Positions 11,258 through 21,177 of a stretch of 25,146 nt of DNA are shown piece by piece. This DNA comes from Mnemiopsis leidyi (Eukaryota; Ctenophora; Tentaculata; Lobata; Bolinopsidae). The DNA lies in NCBI GenBank assembly GCA_000226015.1, contig JH154711.1, positions 69,277 to 94,422 of the forward strand, in the 5' to 3' direction. The number at the start of each line of letters is the position of its first letter. Positions within the stretch are counted from its first letter, which is position 1. The position numbers and the translations under genes were made by a program. The notes below the pieces were generated by a model. It made no database searches, was not told where the DNA came from, and saw only the letters and a list, made by a program, of their open reading frames with translations.

Positions 11258-11525
11258 ACGGCAAACTTACAATATCATGAATAAAAACCATGCCACAACT
11301 ATAAATACTAATGAGTTCTAATCTTAAACTAAAATCAATTATATTACGAATAATTCAAGGGTCCTCGGATTGCGATTACGACACTACTACGGCAATTAAT
11401 CGTCAGCAGGTGGGAGGAGGGAGTATTAAGGTTTGTCTGAACATATCAGATGGGATTACGGATTGGAGTCGATAGCAGCAGGATTGTGCAGGCTTTCTAG
11501 ATACCGGATGCTGGCCGTAGACAAA

Positions 11526-11703
11526 AACCGAGTATCACGAGGACCGGACGGATGATCTGGTATGAGGTAGGGTGACTATCAGATAAGTAGGACTCATTCG
11601 GTCAGTGGGGAGCGTGTTATGGAAAGCTGTGAGTGACTTCATTGGCCGAAGGTAGGGATGGGTGGACTTGTCAGGCATGTCAAGGTCCTCGTGATACTCG
11701 GTT
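11526..11703. repeat. Perfect 20-bp inverted repeat around 138 bp, copy A
   Basis: AACCGAGTATCACGAGGACC at 11526-11545 is the exact reverse complement of 11684-11703. The positions where introns are missing relative to copy B are 11528/11529 (in the left arm), 11612/11613 (near the centre) and 11687/11688 (in the right arm). In copy B both arms are split by introns. Confidence 0.95.
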
Positions 11704-11951
11704 GGAGAGATAGAGGGGGAAGGAGAGTGAGTGGGGAGAGAGACCACTACTCACTACTGAGTTACTGAGAGGTTCCCGTCTTTTATCAACTTCTCATGTC
11801 TGCCTGGCGGACCTGAGCTTTCGTCACTTCCTCCGACGATAGCTCTCTCTCTCTCTACTGCGCTGAGTTCGGTTGGCGGATTTGTTGGTCTTCGTGTCGT
11901 GTTACTGTTGGTCAGTCTTAAGATCTCAGATACGAATAATTTATCAAATTT

Positions 11952-12024
11952 CTAAATATAAAATTCTTTAATAGTGTTGGTGACAACCACGGCTCTGCGA
12001 GATGTTTCAACCGCATCCTATTGG
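11952..12024 (-). promoter_or_regulatory. CCAAT and TATA-like pair, copy A
   Basis: On the minus strand CCAAT (12024-12020) is followed after about 57 bp by TTTTATATTTAG (11963-11952), upstream of the spliced segment. Copy B has the same arrangement: CCAAT at 21509-21505 and TTTTATAA at 21448-21441. The spacing suits a pol II promoter reading leftward, but these are weak motifs in AT-rich DNA. Confidence 0.35.
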
Positions 12025-12318
12025 TCGAACTGCTTACCTGATGACCCTCTTTGATGACAGACGATATATTTTCAAGTGCTTCGAGTATGAGAATCAACTA
12101 TTGTCACCTTTGTATGAGCCTTGCAATTATTTTCTAAGCCATCCGACAACGTGACCTTAGAGCTATATAGTGGAATTTGCAGTGCCGTGCTTGCTCACCC
12201 TTATACAAACCAACACGTACATCACAAGATACAATATTAAGTACTAAACTGCTGAACTAACACTTTTCCAAAGACTAATCATAAGACCCCAGGTATCTAA
12301 CATCATTATGCTTTTTGT

Positions 12319-12336
12319 TGAGCCGTCCCTGGCTCA
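12319..12336. other. Conserved small hairpin, copy A
   Basis: TGAGCC and GGCTCA form a 6-bp stem around six bases. The hairpin and its flanks are unchanged in copy B (21783-21800), within a block of about 75 bp with little divergence. Confidence 0.5.
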
Positions 12337-13160
12337 TACTATATTCTAATGTGTGAAGTTTGAATAAAGTTGGGTGGTTTGAACATTGACTAATACAAAT
12401 GTGAAAATAATTTAAATGTTCCAAAATTGATGTACATGTTACCTTACAATTTAAATAAGTGTGATTGCTGTTTAATAATTAAAAAAATATTTCGTATTTA
12501 TTGCAAGACTCTTGTGCAAACTTAAACTTATAAAATAACGCATTCTTTAGCTTTGGATATTCTAAAAAAAATCATCGGAGTCATGATCGTAACCTTCTCA
12601 ATTTTTTCTTAGATAAAAACTGCAATGATAGATAAAAATAAACACGTTTGACTAGTATTCTATTAATATAAAACTTGATAAGTGTTTTAAAATGAATGTA
12701 AATGATGAAGGAATTGCATGATTATAGCATAATCTTGGCTTGATCATTGCATGACTCATGGGGACATAGTCAAGTCAGTGTCAATTCTGTAATCCTATAA
12801 GGTTGATAACGTGAAGAAGAAAATGGGGATGATGTACAATGGAATTGAGGAATTAAAGGACAAAATAATATACAAGAGTAAGTGATATTGTTGCTTAGCT
12901 CATTGTAAATTATTCAGACTATGATATGTAGCACAATCTAACCAGAAATTGAAGATTCGTCAATTATTACTTTAAAAGCATAACTATTTAGGGAGTAACA
13001 TAGTTCAAAGTTTTGACATCCTTGGCACATCTGTTTATCACAGTATTATATAGCATCATCACATTGCAATAACTATTTGTTTTTTTTTGTTTGAGGCTCG
13101 CATTGACGCATTGTTTTTGTCAAATCGTACAGATCACATACTCTACACATACATGGATAC

Positions 13161-13249
13161 TATCGCGGCAATGTCGCGGCAAAATCGTGAAAATCGCGGC
13201 TATGTCGCGGCAAAAATCGTGAAAATCGCGGCTTTGTCGCGGCAAAAAC
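13161..13249. repeat. TCGCGGC array 1
   Basis: About three repeats of a ~32-bp unit containing TCGCGGC-nnnn-TCGCGGC followed by AAAATCGTGAAA. CpG density here is far above the surrounding AT-rich DNA. Confidence 0.85.
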
Positions 13250-13580
13250 TGTAAACATAGGGCTCAGAGTATAATTAATGCAGCCATTTTTCAATTGCCT
13301 AATGCCACTGTCCGACTCCAAGCCACTCTGGCGCCTGGCGCCAGGCAGTCAATATAGAAAATGATGTGATATGCCTATAATATGATCCGATCATCATCAA
13401 AAACTAAGGCGGAAAACTTTCCCTGCTTGGCAGCAGGGGGTTGACAGACAACATTAGCATTAGGAGGGCGTTTACACAAAAAAAACGGTCCATCAAATTG
13501 TCAATGTGCTTGTGACGATTCAATTATCAAGCAAATTACTGCTCTTGTTAGGAGTGAGATTCGGATTACCAGAGGATATA

Positions 13581-13716
13581 AACGATTGGTCAAGTTTTCT
13601 ATAACGATTGGTCAACTTTTGTAACGACTGGTCAACTTTTGTAACGACTGGTCAACTTTTGTAACGACTGGTCAACTTATGTAACGACTGGTCAACTTTT
13701 GTAACGACTGGTCAAG
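13581..13716. repeat. 20-bp tandem array, seven copies
   Basis: The unit is AACGACTGGTCAACTTTTGT. The first copy is 22 bp with two changes and the last is truncated. The copies differ by only one or two bases, suggesting recent expansion. Confidence 0.95.
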
Positions 13717-13767
13717 TCGTCTTCGGAACGCAGGAATCCCTGGAATTTGACTGCTAAGAGTGAATGA

Positions 13768-13942
13768 AATCGCGGTCTGACGCGGAAGATAGTGCAAATC
13801 GCGACTTATCGCGGAAAAATAAGATAATCGCGATCTGTCGCGGCTAATGTCAAATATCGCGATCTGTCGCGGCTAATGTCAAATATCGCGATTTGTCGCG
13901 GTTAACGCCAAATATCGCGATTCCGCACCCACCGCGACAAAC
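13768..13942. repeat. CGCGA-nnnn-TCGCG palindromic array 2
   Basis: About six copies of a ~29-bp unit such as ATCGCGATCTGTCGCGGCTA. Each contains CGCGA and TCGCG separated by four bases, a small inverted repeat. It runs in the same direction as array 1 and is clearly related to it. Confidence 0.9.
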
Positions 13943-14093
13943 TTTTGCCCCTGTTGCATAATCATTAAAAAGGGCGTTTGATTAAAACTTATAGTGATTA
14001 ATGTAATATTACATTGAATCACATTATTTTCGAAATATTAAATTTGTATAAATATGCTGTAATCGTTTTTCTCTTTTTTCCCATTATAGTTTT

Positions 14094-14163
14094 AAAAATA
14101 GGCGATAATAATACTTACATAGGCGATACTTACATAGGCGATACTTACGGGGCGATACTTACT
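14094..14163 (-). repeat. 15-bp array of splice-donor-like motifs, copy A
   Basis: On the minus strand GTAAGTAT occurs four times (14163-14156, 14148-14141, 14133-14126, 14118-14111) with a 15-bp period, unit GTAAGTATCGCCTAT. Copy B has three in the same place. Each matches the animal 5' splice-site consensus. Confidence 0.9.
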
Positions 14164-14232
14164 CGTTAGCAATACCAGATATTGGTATTTCATTTGGCAG
14201 ATTTATAACCACCTCTTGTTGTTAAAAGATTG

Positions 14233-15110
14233 TTATAATTTGTGGTCGTGCGTTTGCGATTGGTGCTGGCCTTCGAGTTGGATAACTTTACGATGGCAAA
14301 GTAGGGTAAAGAGCATTAAGTGCCATATGTTGCGGTTCGGCCTCGTGATTACAGTCGTAAGTTTGGGTTCTTTTTGCATGATAATTAATAAGCAGTGATT
14401 TCTTAACAGTCTTGAGAATAGTAAAAAATGAGCTAATGAGGTTAATATGCTGACAGAAAGGAGGCCGTTAATTAAAAATTTTAGCGAAGTAGTGGCCCAA
14501 TTTTTAATAGAATTAACAGCAGGTTGTAGTTGGCTCTTAATTTGTATCAAACGTTGCCTGTGATGCATTTTCGAGCTAATATGTAATTTTATTTGTGCTT
14601 TTGGAAAGTTTAGATAAGGCTAATTCTAGGTCAAAATTTACTGTACTGTCATCGGTAAAAATTGTCAATCCAGCTTTATGTATCGCGTTAACAGTGGAGT
14701 ACACAACAGACTTTGAGAAGCTTACTGCAGAACATTTTAAGCAAAGTGTTTCTCTAAATTTTTGTGTTTCTCTAACAAAATTAGCATAATATTATAAAAA
14801 GTGTCGATAGTTCTATTAGGTAGGGGATCAACTAATATTTAGGTTTGTCGTACAAATATGACATTTTGGTATTCAGCGATCGCGTGTATTCTAATAAATC
14901 AACTGATGCAGAAAGGATAAACGTCAACGTTAATGATATATTATATCGGGAAAATGGGCTATTTTGCAGAGTGACTATTTCTTGGAACCAGTGGTAAGTG
15001 TTGACATACGAAGATTGAGCAATTTCCATCAGGACGCATATGTACCACTTCACTGTTAGTGTTACTTATTTGCACGTAATTAAAATCTTGTTAATAATGA
15101 TCAGGCTATT
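14233..15110 (-). pseudogene. Envelope-like membrane protein remnant, copy A
   Basis: This corresponds to the envelope-like gene of copy B but is more decayed in its 3' part. An open piece at 14568-14233 still shows the region before the membrane segment (QRLIQIKSQLQPAVNSIKNW) and part of the hydrophobic stretch, then drifts out of frame. At 14832-15053 another piece keeps LSASVDLLEYTRSLNTK in the same frame as B. Several frame changes separate these parts. It is not expected to make protein. Confidence 0.6.
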
Positions 15111-15621
15111 AAATCTTAAAGTTAAGGAAAAACAGTTTAATATATTGAGTGGAGGCATCTACGTACATTCTAATCAAACTAACTACTTAAGTTTAGTACA
15201 CATCAGTAACAATTATAATATATCAAGCTATAATTGGTATATAATATATATTGCTGAAGCATGAAGTAAGTAAAGGACAAAGTTATGATAAAAAGAAATT
15301 GTATAATAATTGAATGGCTCGTAAGTAGTAACAGTTAATATGTCTATTGAGAATTTTAAATGTTCATGAGACCAAGCAGAGCAGCTTTACGGTTTTATTA
15401 CAGTTCATGTTTTATAGTTGAGCTCTTATAAATATTTCTGATCTTAGATTATTCTTAAGCTGTAATTAGTATTAAGCTCTTGTAGGCTGCTGGACGCATT
15501 ATGTTGAAATTACTTATGACATTCGAACTGATTTTATCTTGAATTTAACCCTTGTGTCACGCACATTTAATAGCTAGTATCATCACACTTTGTCATTAAT
15601 GATTGATTATTACTCATTTAT

Positions 15622-15816
15622 TCAATAATTCAAAATAGCAGAGGTGTCTTCAGCCCAAGCCAGTCTTGAGAATTTTACGCAGGAGCTAAAACCAATCAAA
15701 ATTGTATCGTTAGTGTTTCTCAAGTATTTTGAAATGTGATCAATAACGGCACACGCAACACGATTTAAAATAACTATAAGTATTAAGAAAGCAGCAGAAC
15801 TTTGTTCCTGATACAT
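15622..15816 (-). CDS. 64-codon frame with N-terminal hydrophobic segment
   Basis: From a Met at 15816 the frame reads a polar start, then SSAAFLILIVILNRVACA, which looks like a signal peptide or signal anchor, then about 40 polar residues to TGA at 15622. Copy B has the homologous DNA, but the Met codon is missing and one base is deleted, so it is not intact there. It lies 0.5 kb upstream of the envelope-like remnant on the same strand and could be the N-terminal part of the same gene. That link is inference. Confidence 0.25.
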   Translation of the reverse strand: MYQEQSSAAFLILIVILNRVACAVIDHISKYLRNTNDTILIGFSSCVKFSRLAWAEDTSAILNY

Positions 15817-16559
15817 AAGAAGTATGTAAATATATAAAATATCGAAAATATATAAAATAACGAAACGTCCCATATGGAAATATATTGTTGTTCTTGTGGC
15901 CCATTACTGTAGTGAATATTTAGTCAAATAGTTATTAAGTCTGCCTTTTTTTTAAAATTTAGCGACCATTTACCGTGCAGCATAAACAGAAATTTTAAGT
16001 AAAAACTGAGCTGATATAACTATGAACGGTTTATGAGCTAATTTAATGAGAGATTCAAATTTATAAGCCTCGCAAAAGTTACTTAAAAGTTAGATTAAAG
16101 GAAATAGTAAGATCATCTTATCTGTTACATGAATTAACGAAAAATTGTGACCGACTCACATTGGAAAATAATTTGCTTGGCCCTAAGCTAATACACCTAA
16201 TTGTTACATTAAAAGAAAAAATATTTGTCGAAGTTATCGAATTCGAATTGATTAAATAAACATAAGTTAAATTATTAGATTTACAAAGAATTGAACGATT
16301 GGGAACCGAATTGATTTTCACTTGAATTTTGCATTGCGATTTATTTTCAAATAGAATGTATCATCATTGATTGATTATGACTCTAATGAAATTATCTATT
16401 GTACTCGACTTGTCTTTACTTAAGTACTTTATCAATGAATAGTACATATTCTAAAATTTCTAACATTTGGTATCATCACACCTTTATCATTTATGCACTC
16501 TTACTTACTTAACTTTTTACTTATTATCATCCTAATAGTAATTAACAGACACAATCTGA

Positions 16560-16930
16560 GCTGACCCAATTCATGACGTAGCACTGACAAGCACTACCCA
16601 TAAGCTTCCCGAGGATCAATTTTCAATCACCTCGATCACAAATGGCTACACTCGCTTACTGACTGTCGGGTCTTAACGACCACGTCGCTTTTAGCTAATG
16701 TAGGCCCGACTGTACATTGAGCAGGCCACGCTACCTGATAAAAAAAAGTCAGGATCTTACGCACATGTGGACCTACCGGCGAGTGACCCAGTCTGTAGCG
16801 ATGGATGACCAGTGAGATTGGGATTGGCACTCCTGGGTTCCACCGACGGTCTGACCCATAGAGAACTTAGCTATCCAACTATGAGCTTTGACCGTTTTCA
16901 CTCGCCTTGCCTGTTCACTAGATCTTATCT
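16560..16930. repeat. Highly conserved, apparently non-coding block shared by A and B
   Basis: This block matches 24780-25146 with only a few substitutions and is more GC-rich than its neighbours. It includes CCTGA-A-tract-TCAGG (about 16734-16754), which can fold as a small hairpin. Open frames on both strands (16636-16830 -, 16812-17024 +) match no family I know. Confidence 0.7.
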
Positions 16931-17674
16931 TTCAAATTTGTGCCTCACAGGCTCCCCTAGCACCAATTTTTCATGGGAACAAAACTGTCAAAACCCTCAG
17001 TTTTTTTCTCGGGCACAAAACTGACAAAACCCCAGGGGTAATTTTCCACTATACAGAAAAGTGGGGTTCGACTTAAATAAGATCATAGCTAGGTGTGGAC
17101 TGTCGTCCACGTACCACCGCCTGCCACTTACCTGGGGACGTGTGTTCAAACCTGGGGGTGACTAGCTCCAGGTGTTGAACGCCAGGCAGACCGACAAAAC
17201 GGCCGACTAGGAGGTATCACAGTATCATGTAACTCATGATTGGTTAGACACAGGAGCCTTCAGTATCTCTCCAGCACTATATTGCGATTTAATGTGCCCC
17301 CAGATCCTTGCGGATCCACTGCCTCCTGTTAAGCGCTGGGTTATAGGGAGCTCATCCCCTCTTTCCCAACGCTCTGCATTAAACCTACCTTAATTTCTCT
17401 ATCCTAATGCGCTGCTTAATAACTATAATGTTGCGAAAAAAAACTATAATTTTAATGTAGGTACTGCCGTTTTCACAAATTTTCCCTGGTTCTAAAACCT
17501 TGACCCGTAATTAAGTTACCTACCCACTATGAAGCAATATTTCTGTTCAAAATTTAAAGATTACCTCGTCAGAATAATCTCTAAAAACTTACTGAATTGT
17601 CCACCACATAGATAGGTACTAATCACGCCACCCCCCTGGTCCGGACCTCTATTACTCAAAATCGTCATATTCTT
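16931..17674. other. No gene seen; one small perfect hairpin
   Basis: GTGGAC-TGTC-GTCCAC at 17095-17110 is a perfect 6-bp stem with a 4-base loop. Otherwise the stretch looks non-coding. It may be the continuation of repeat copy A, which cannot be tested because copy B runs off the window. Confidence 0.55.
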
Positions 17675-17782
17675 ATAATCGTCTCATCTATCATAATCAT
17701 CTCATTTATCATAATCATCTCATTTATCATAATCATCTCATGTATCATAATCATCTCATGTATCATAATCATCTCATTTAAA
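17675..17782. repeat. 18-bp tandem array, six copies
   Basis: The unit is ATAATCATCTCATTTATC, with single-base variants at positions 7, 14 and 15. ATCATC-rich sequence continues irregularly to about 17835. Confidence 0.93.
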
Positions 17783-17834
17783 TATAATCATCATCTTGTA
17801 CTCATCTCATTCATCATCATCATCGTCATATCTC

Positions 17835-18250
17835 ATCATACGTTTAAAATTCGTGACCTCATAGCCTTATTATATAAAATTCATGACCTCAGCCCATAAT
17901 ACCCAACTTCATGACCTTGGCGTATCCCTTTCATGATCACCTAGACCTTCATGCATTATCCGTATCCCACGTATGGAACCCTTTATCATTTCATCGTCGT
18001 ATACATTAACATAATCTCATCATACATAATCTCATAATAATCTCATCTTCATAATATCATCATACTCATCATACGCTTAACATCATACTCATCATACGCT
18101 TTAAAATTCGTGACCTTATAGCCTTATTATAAAATTCATGACCTCAGCCCGTTATACCCAACTTCATGACCTTGGCTTATCCCTTTCATGACCTAGACCT
18201 AAATAAGTTATCTGTATCCCGCGTATGGAACCCTTTATAATTTCATCCTC
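17835..18250. repeat. Two ~160-bp direct repeats
   Basis: 17835-18000 and 18091-18250 align closely. Both start ATCATACG followed by TTTAAAATTCGTGACC, contain repeated TTCATGACCT phrases, and end near GTATGGAACCCTTTAT. They are separated by about 90 bp of CATCATACTCAT-type sequence. No coding signal. Confidence 0.9.
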
Positions 18251-19210
18251 ATAATCTCCCCTTTGATCCCTAATTATTTTGGAATTTACAAAAATGGCTG
18301 TCACAATTCTTACAGCAAACGAATGGCAGTACCCAAAATAACTTAAACTTATACTGTAGAATCTTACTTAGAGTTACTTCACACTTATTACACTTAGAAT
18401 ATTACTTCAAGTTACTTCACACTTCTTATACTTAACTTACTTTAAATTTGACATGTAACTTGACTGTAACTTGTCTTACTTAACTTCTATGAGACTCAAT
18501 AATATTTCACGACTATACACCAGATTAGACTTACTAGTTAACTTACTTAAAATTCTTAATGAATTGTCTGATCTATGCACACTTACTGTTGTTTTCAAAA
18601 ATTTTAGATTCGGTTCCCAATGAAATTGATTTCAACAAATATAACAACAAAATTACCGCCTATCGATATCGTCATAATAATTAGCCGTTTGGACCAATTG
18701 CTATTATGTTGAATGTTTAAAAAAACGTGTTGTAGTCAAGATTAATGGTACGGCATGTTTTTAAGATAACCGGTCGCGCTTGCCAGCGCTGAGACTTAGC
18801 AAGAAGAACTTAATAATGAGTTGACTAATGTCGGAAATGTCAAATATGTAACGTCCTAACTTTAAATACGACTAATAGCTATGCGACTTAAACATGAGTT
18901 GGTACAAACTGTTATCAATCATACGAATTACGAAAGGAACTCGTCAGTTAGCGAAATTAGTGAGAAATTTTGATACTTATTACTTATCTTGGTGGCGTCA
19001 CGACGGTATTTATCAGACCATAAACTTAACTACTTATCGTAATTAGTAACAATATCACTAAAATTTTCAAAGCTTTAAGCAGTATAGGTATAAACTGCTA
19101 TAAAGATAAGACGATCAAAAATCATGCGAAATAATTCATAGCTTTGAGAGCAACTATATTAAGGACCTACACTATAAATTTGCATACACTATAAATCAAT
19201 TATTAACGAA
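18251..19210. other. No gene seen
   Basis: AT-rich DNA with recurrent ACTTACTT/ACTTCAC words at 18340-18480. No open frame, domain or RNA gene was recognised. Confidence 0.5.
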
Positions 19211-19505
19211 AACTAGAAAATCTAGTATCAAATGTGTGCACTTCGAATACAAGCTTGAGATGACCCTGCTAACCTTTTTCTTAAATCCTATAGTTTCAGT
19301 ATGATTATAATGTGAAGGAAACTAGAAAATCTAGTATCAAGTGTTTTGCACTACAATTACAACTACAAGCTTGAGGTGACTCTACTAACCTTTTCTTAAA
19401 TCCTATAGTTTTAGTATAATTATAATGTTAGGAAAACTAGAAAATCTAGTATCAAGTGTTTTGCACTGCGAATACAACTACAAGCTTGAGGTGACCCTAC
19501 TAACC
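19211..19505. repeat. Three ~110-bp repeats, each headed by a palindrome
   Basis: Copies begin at 19211, 19320 and 19435, and the third is cut off at about 19505 by a T tract. Each starts with CTAGA-AAA-TCTAG (19213-19225, 19322-19334, 19437-19449), followed by GTATCAAGTG and later CAAGCTTGAGGTGA. Confidence 0.93.
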
Positions 19506-19507
19506 TC

Positions 19508-19539
19508 TTTTTTTTCTTTTTTTTTTTTCTTTTTTTTTT
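19508..19539. repeat. Interrupted poly(T) tract
   Basis: 32 bases of T with two C interruptions; on the minus strand it is A-rich. It lies about 100 bp left of where copy B similarity starts, on the 3' side of that minus-strand element. It could be the remnant of a poly(A) tail or simple expansion. Confidence 0.8.
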
Positions 19540-20468
19540 GACCAATGGTTAAGTGCTTGCCAACCACCGATTGACTTAAAGTTAATGTGAATCAATTTTA
19601 AAATTTTCGTCGCAATCCAGAGCCGCGCTTAGGGCTCCACTTGTTATGCACCGCAATTTAAGGCTTCACTTGTTATGTCCCTAAATTTAGGCTTCACTTG
19701 TTAAGTACTGGATTATTGCAATTGTTTAGTAAAGTGGAGTTTTAAACGTACAGTGGAGCTTTTAAAAGGCTGGTAGGACTGCGGTAGAGCTACTAAGTGC
19801 CGATGTTATGCACCTAGGCCGGTAGCTATTATAATGTAGTTATAAGTAATGTTCTAGGTAATGTTGAATACTGAAGCAATGTTGTTGAATACGTACGTAA
19901 TACAAAATACTGAGCTCATGTCACAATATGACTCTAGGCCTATTATTTATTTATAGGGCTCCTTGGCCCAGAGACCATGTCGTGTAACTTTGGTATGTGA
20001 TTTACTTTCATTGATCATATTTCGGGACGTAGAGACACTCAGGGCTAGTTTCGAACCTCGACTCCGGAATTTGCGACTCAATTTCATATCAATTCGAGAA
20101 GTAGGTATTTTGATTGAAATGCATAGTTTTAGGTTAGATTCAGTTACATATCGGTAGTTGACACAAGATTAACAGTTCATGAGAAGGTTACTAAATAATT
20201 AAACGGCAAACTTACAATATCATGAATAAAAACCACAACTATAAATACTAATGAGTTCTAATCTTAAACTAAAATCAATTATATTACGAATAATTCAAGG
20301 GTCCTCGGATTGCGATTACGACACTACTACGGCAATTAATCGTCAGCAGGTGGGAGGAGGGAGTATTAAGGTTTGTCTGAACATATCAGATGGGATTACG
20401 GATTGGAGTCGATAGCAGCAGGATTGTGCAGGCTTTCTAGATACCGGATGCTGGCCGTAGACAAAAAC

Positions 20469-20685
20469 CTGGATGATTTATAATGAGAATATAATATCAG
20501 ATATTTGTTGGTATGAATAGGTTAAGTACAATCGTGATTATCAACATTTTGGAGGCATCCAACAGCGAACGATATGGTAATAAGCTATAGTTATCAGGAT
20601 ATACTAGATTAATACTGTTACGTCAGAAGATTGAATAGATTGAGGAAATGCAAGGTGTATTAGTAAGAGGAAGTAGGGTGCATAC
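20469..20685 (-). other. Intron c (217 bp), absent from copy A
   Basis: On the minus strand it starts GTATGC after TACTCG and ends AATCATCCAG before GTTTTTG. Removing it gives exactly the copy A sequence at 11528/11529. It has no similarity to the other two introns. Confidence 0.85.
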
Positions 20686-20769
20686 CGAGTATCACGAGGA
20701 CCGGACGGATGATCTGGTATGAGGTAGGGTGACTATCAGATAAGTAGGACTCATTCGGTCAGTGGGGAG

Positions 20770-20929
20770 CTGAAATAGTAAAGAATTGTCTCATTGGATA
20801 ATATCATGCCGATGCCTAAATGTTATGATCGATTTTGGGTATAATTGAAAGCAGGCTACAGCAATTCATATTAGATCAAGTGTTTTTCAGAACCTAGAGA
20901 ACCTAACAACGTTATGGAATTAATAGTAC
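20770..20929 (-). other. Intron b (160 bp), absent from copy A
   Basis: On the minus strand it starts GTACTATT after AACACG and ends TACTATTTCAG before CTCCCC. Its removal reproduces copy A at 11612/11613. Confidence 0.85.
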
Positions 20930-21005
20930 CGTGTTATGGGAAGCTGTGAGCGACTTCGTTGGCAAGGAGGTAGGAATGGGTAGACTTGTCAAGCATTTCA
21001 AGGTC

Positions 21006-21177
21006 CTGCGAGAAGATATTTTAGGCAATTAATTGAGTCGAACATCAAACATGTGAACCTATTCAAAGAAGCTAAGGAGACCGAGATTAAACACTGTTCA
21101 ATCATAAATGGAGGGATTTACTAAGAATTTGCAAAGCAGAAACATGGTATTGGACTTATGCAGTAATCAGAGTTTAC
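21006..21177 (-). other. Intron a (172 bp), absent from copy A
   Basis: On the minus strand it starts GTAAACTC after CACGAG and ends CTTCTCGCAG before GACC. Its removal reproduces copy A at 11687/11688. Confidence 0.85.

Larger units (their letters stand above)
12735..13955. mobile_element. Copy A-specific 1.2-kb segment with CG-rich arrays
   Basis: Alignment with copy B breaks near 12735-12745 and resumes near 13956-13970, and the matching stretch of B is only about 40 bp. GCATAATC occurs at 12727-12734 and 13956-13963, and once imperfectly in B, so it may be a target-site duplication; exact edges are uncertain. It holds three arrays (described separately), a CCTGGCGCCAGG palindrome near 13333 and a small hairpin near 13429-13446 (CCCTGC/GCAGGG). 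No open frame of note is present. It resembles a non-autonomous DNA transposon, but a deletion in B is also possible. Confidence 0.5.
10705..16930 (-). mobile_element. Retroelement-like repeat, copy A (introns absent)
   Basis: This stretch aligns in direct orientation with 19642-25146. Paired blocks include 10705-12734 with 19642-22205 and 13970-16930 with 22245-25146. Similarity starts at TGTTATG-Y-ACCGC (10705 and 19642), which begins with TG as LTR ends do. The right limit is set only by the window end of copy B, so copy A may continue beyond 16930. On the minus strand it carries a decayed envelope-like gene followed by a long non-coding, LTR-like region. It lacks the three intron-like segments present in B and has an extra 1.2 kb at about 12735-13955. 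No gag, polymerase or integrase frame is visible, so the class is inferred from the envelope-like gene and layout only. Confidence 0.75.

Noticed and set aside
11535..11747. 70-codon minus-strand frame across the missing-intron junctions in copy A
   Set aside because: It starts at GTG, and a one-base difference in copy B would shift the frame, so coding is not supported.
13581..13716. CRISPR-like array
   Set aside because: The copies are directly adjacent without spacers, and the context is eukaryotic.
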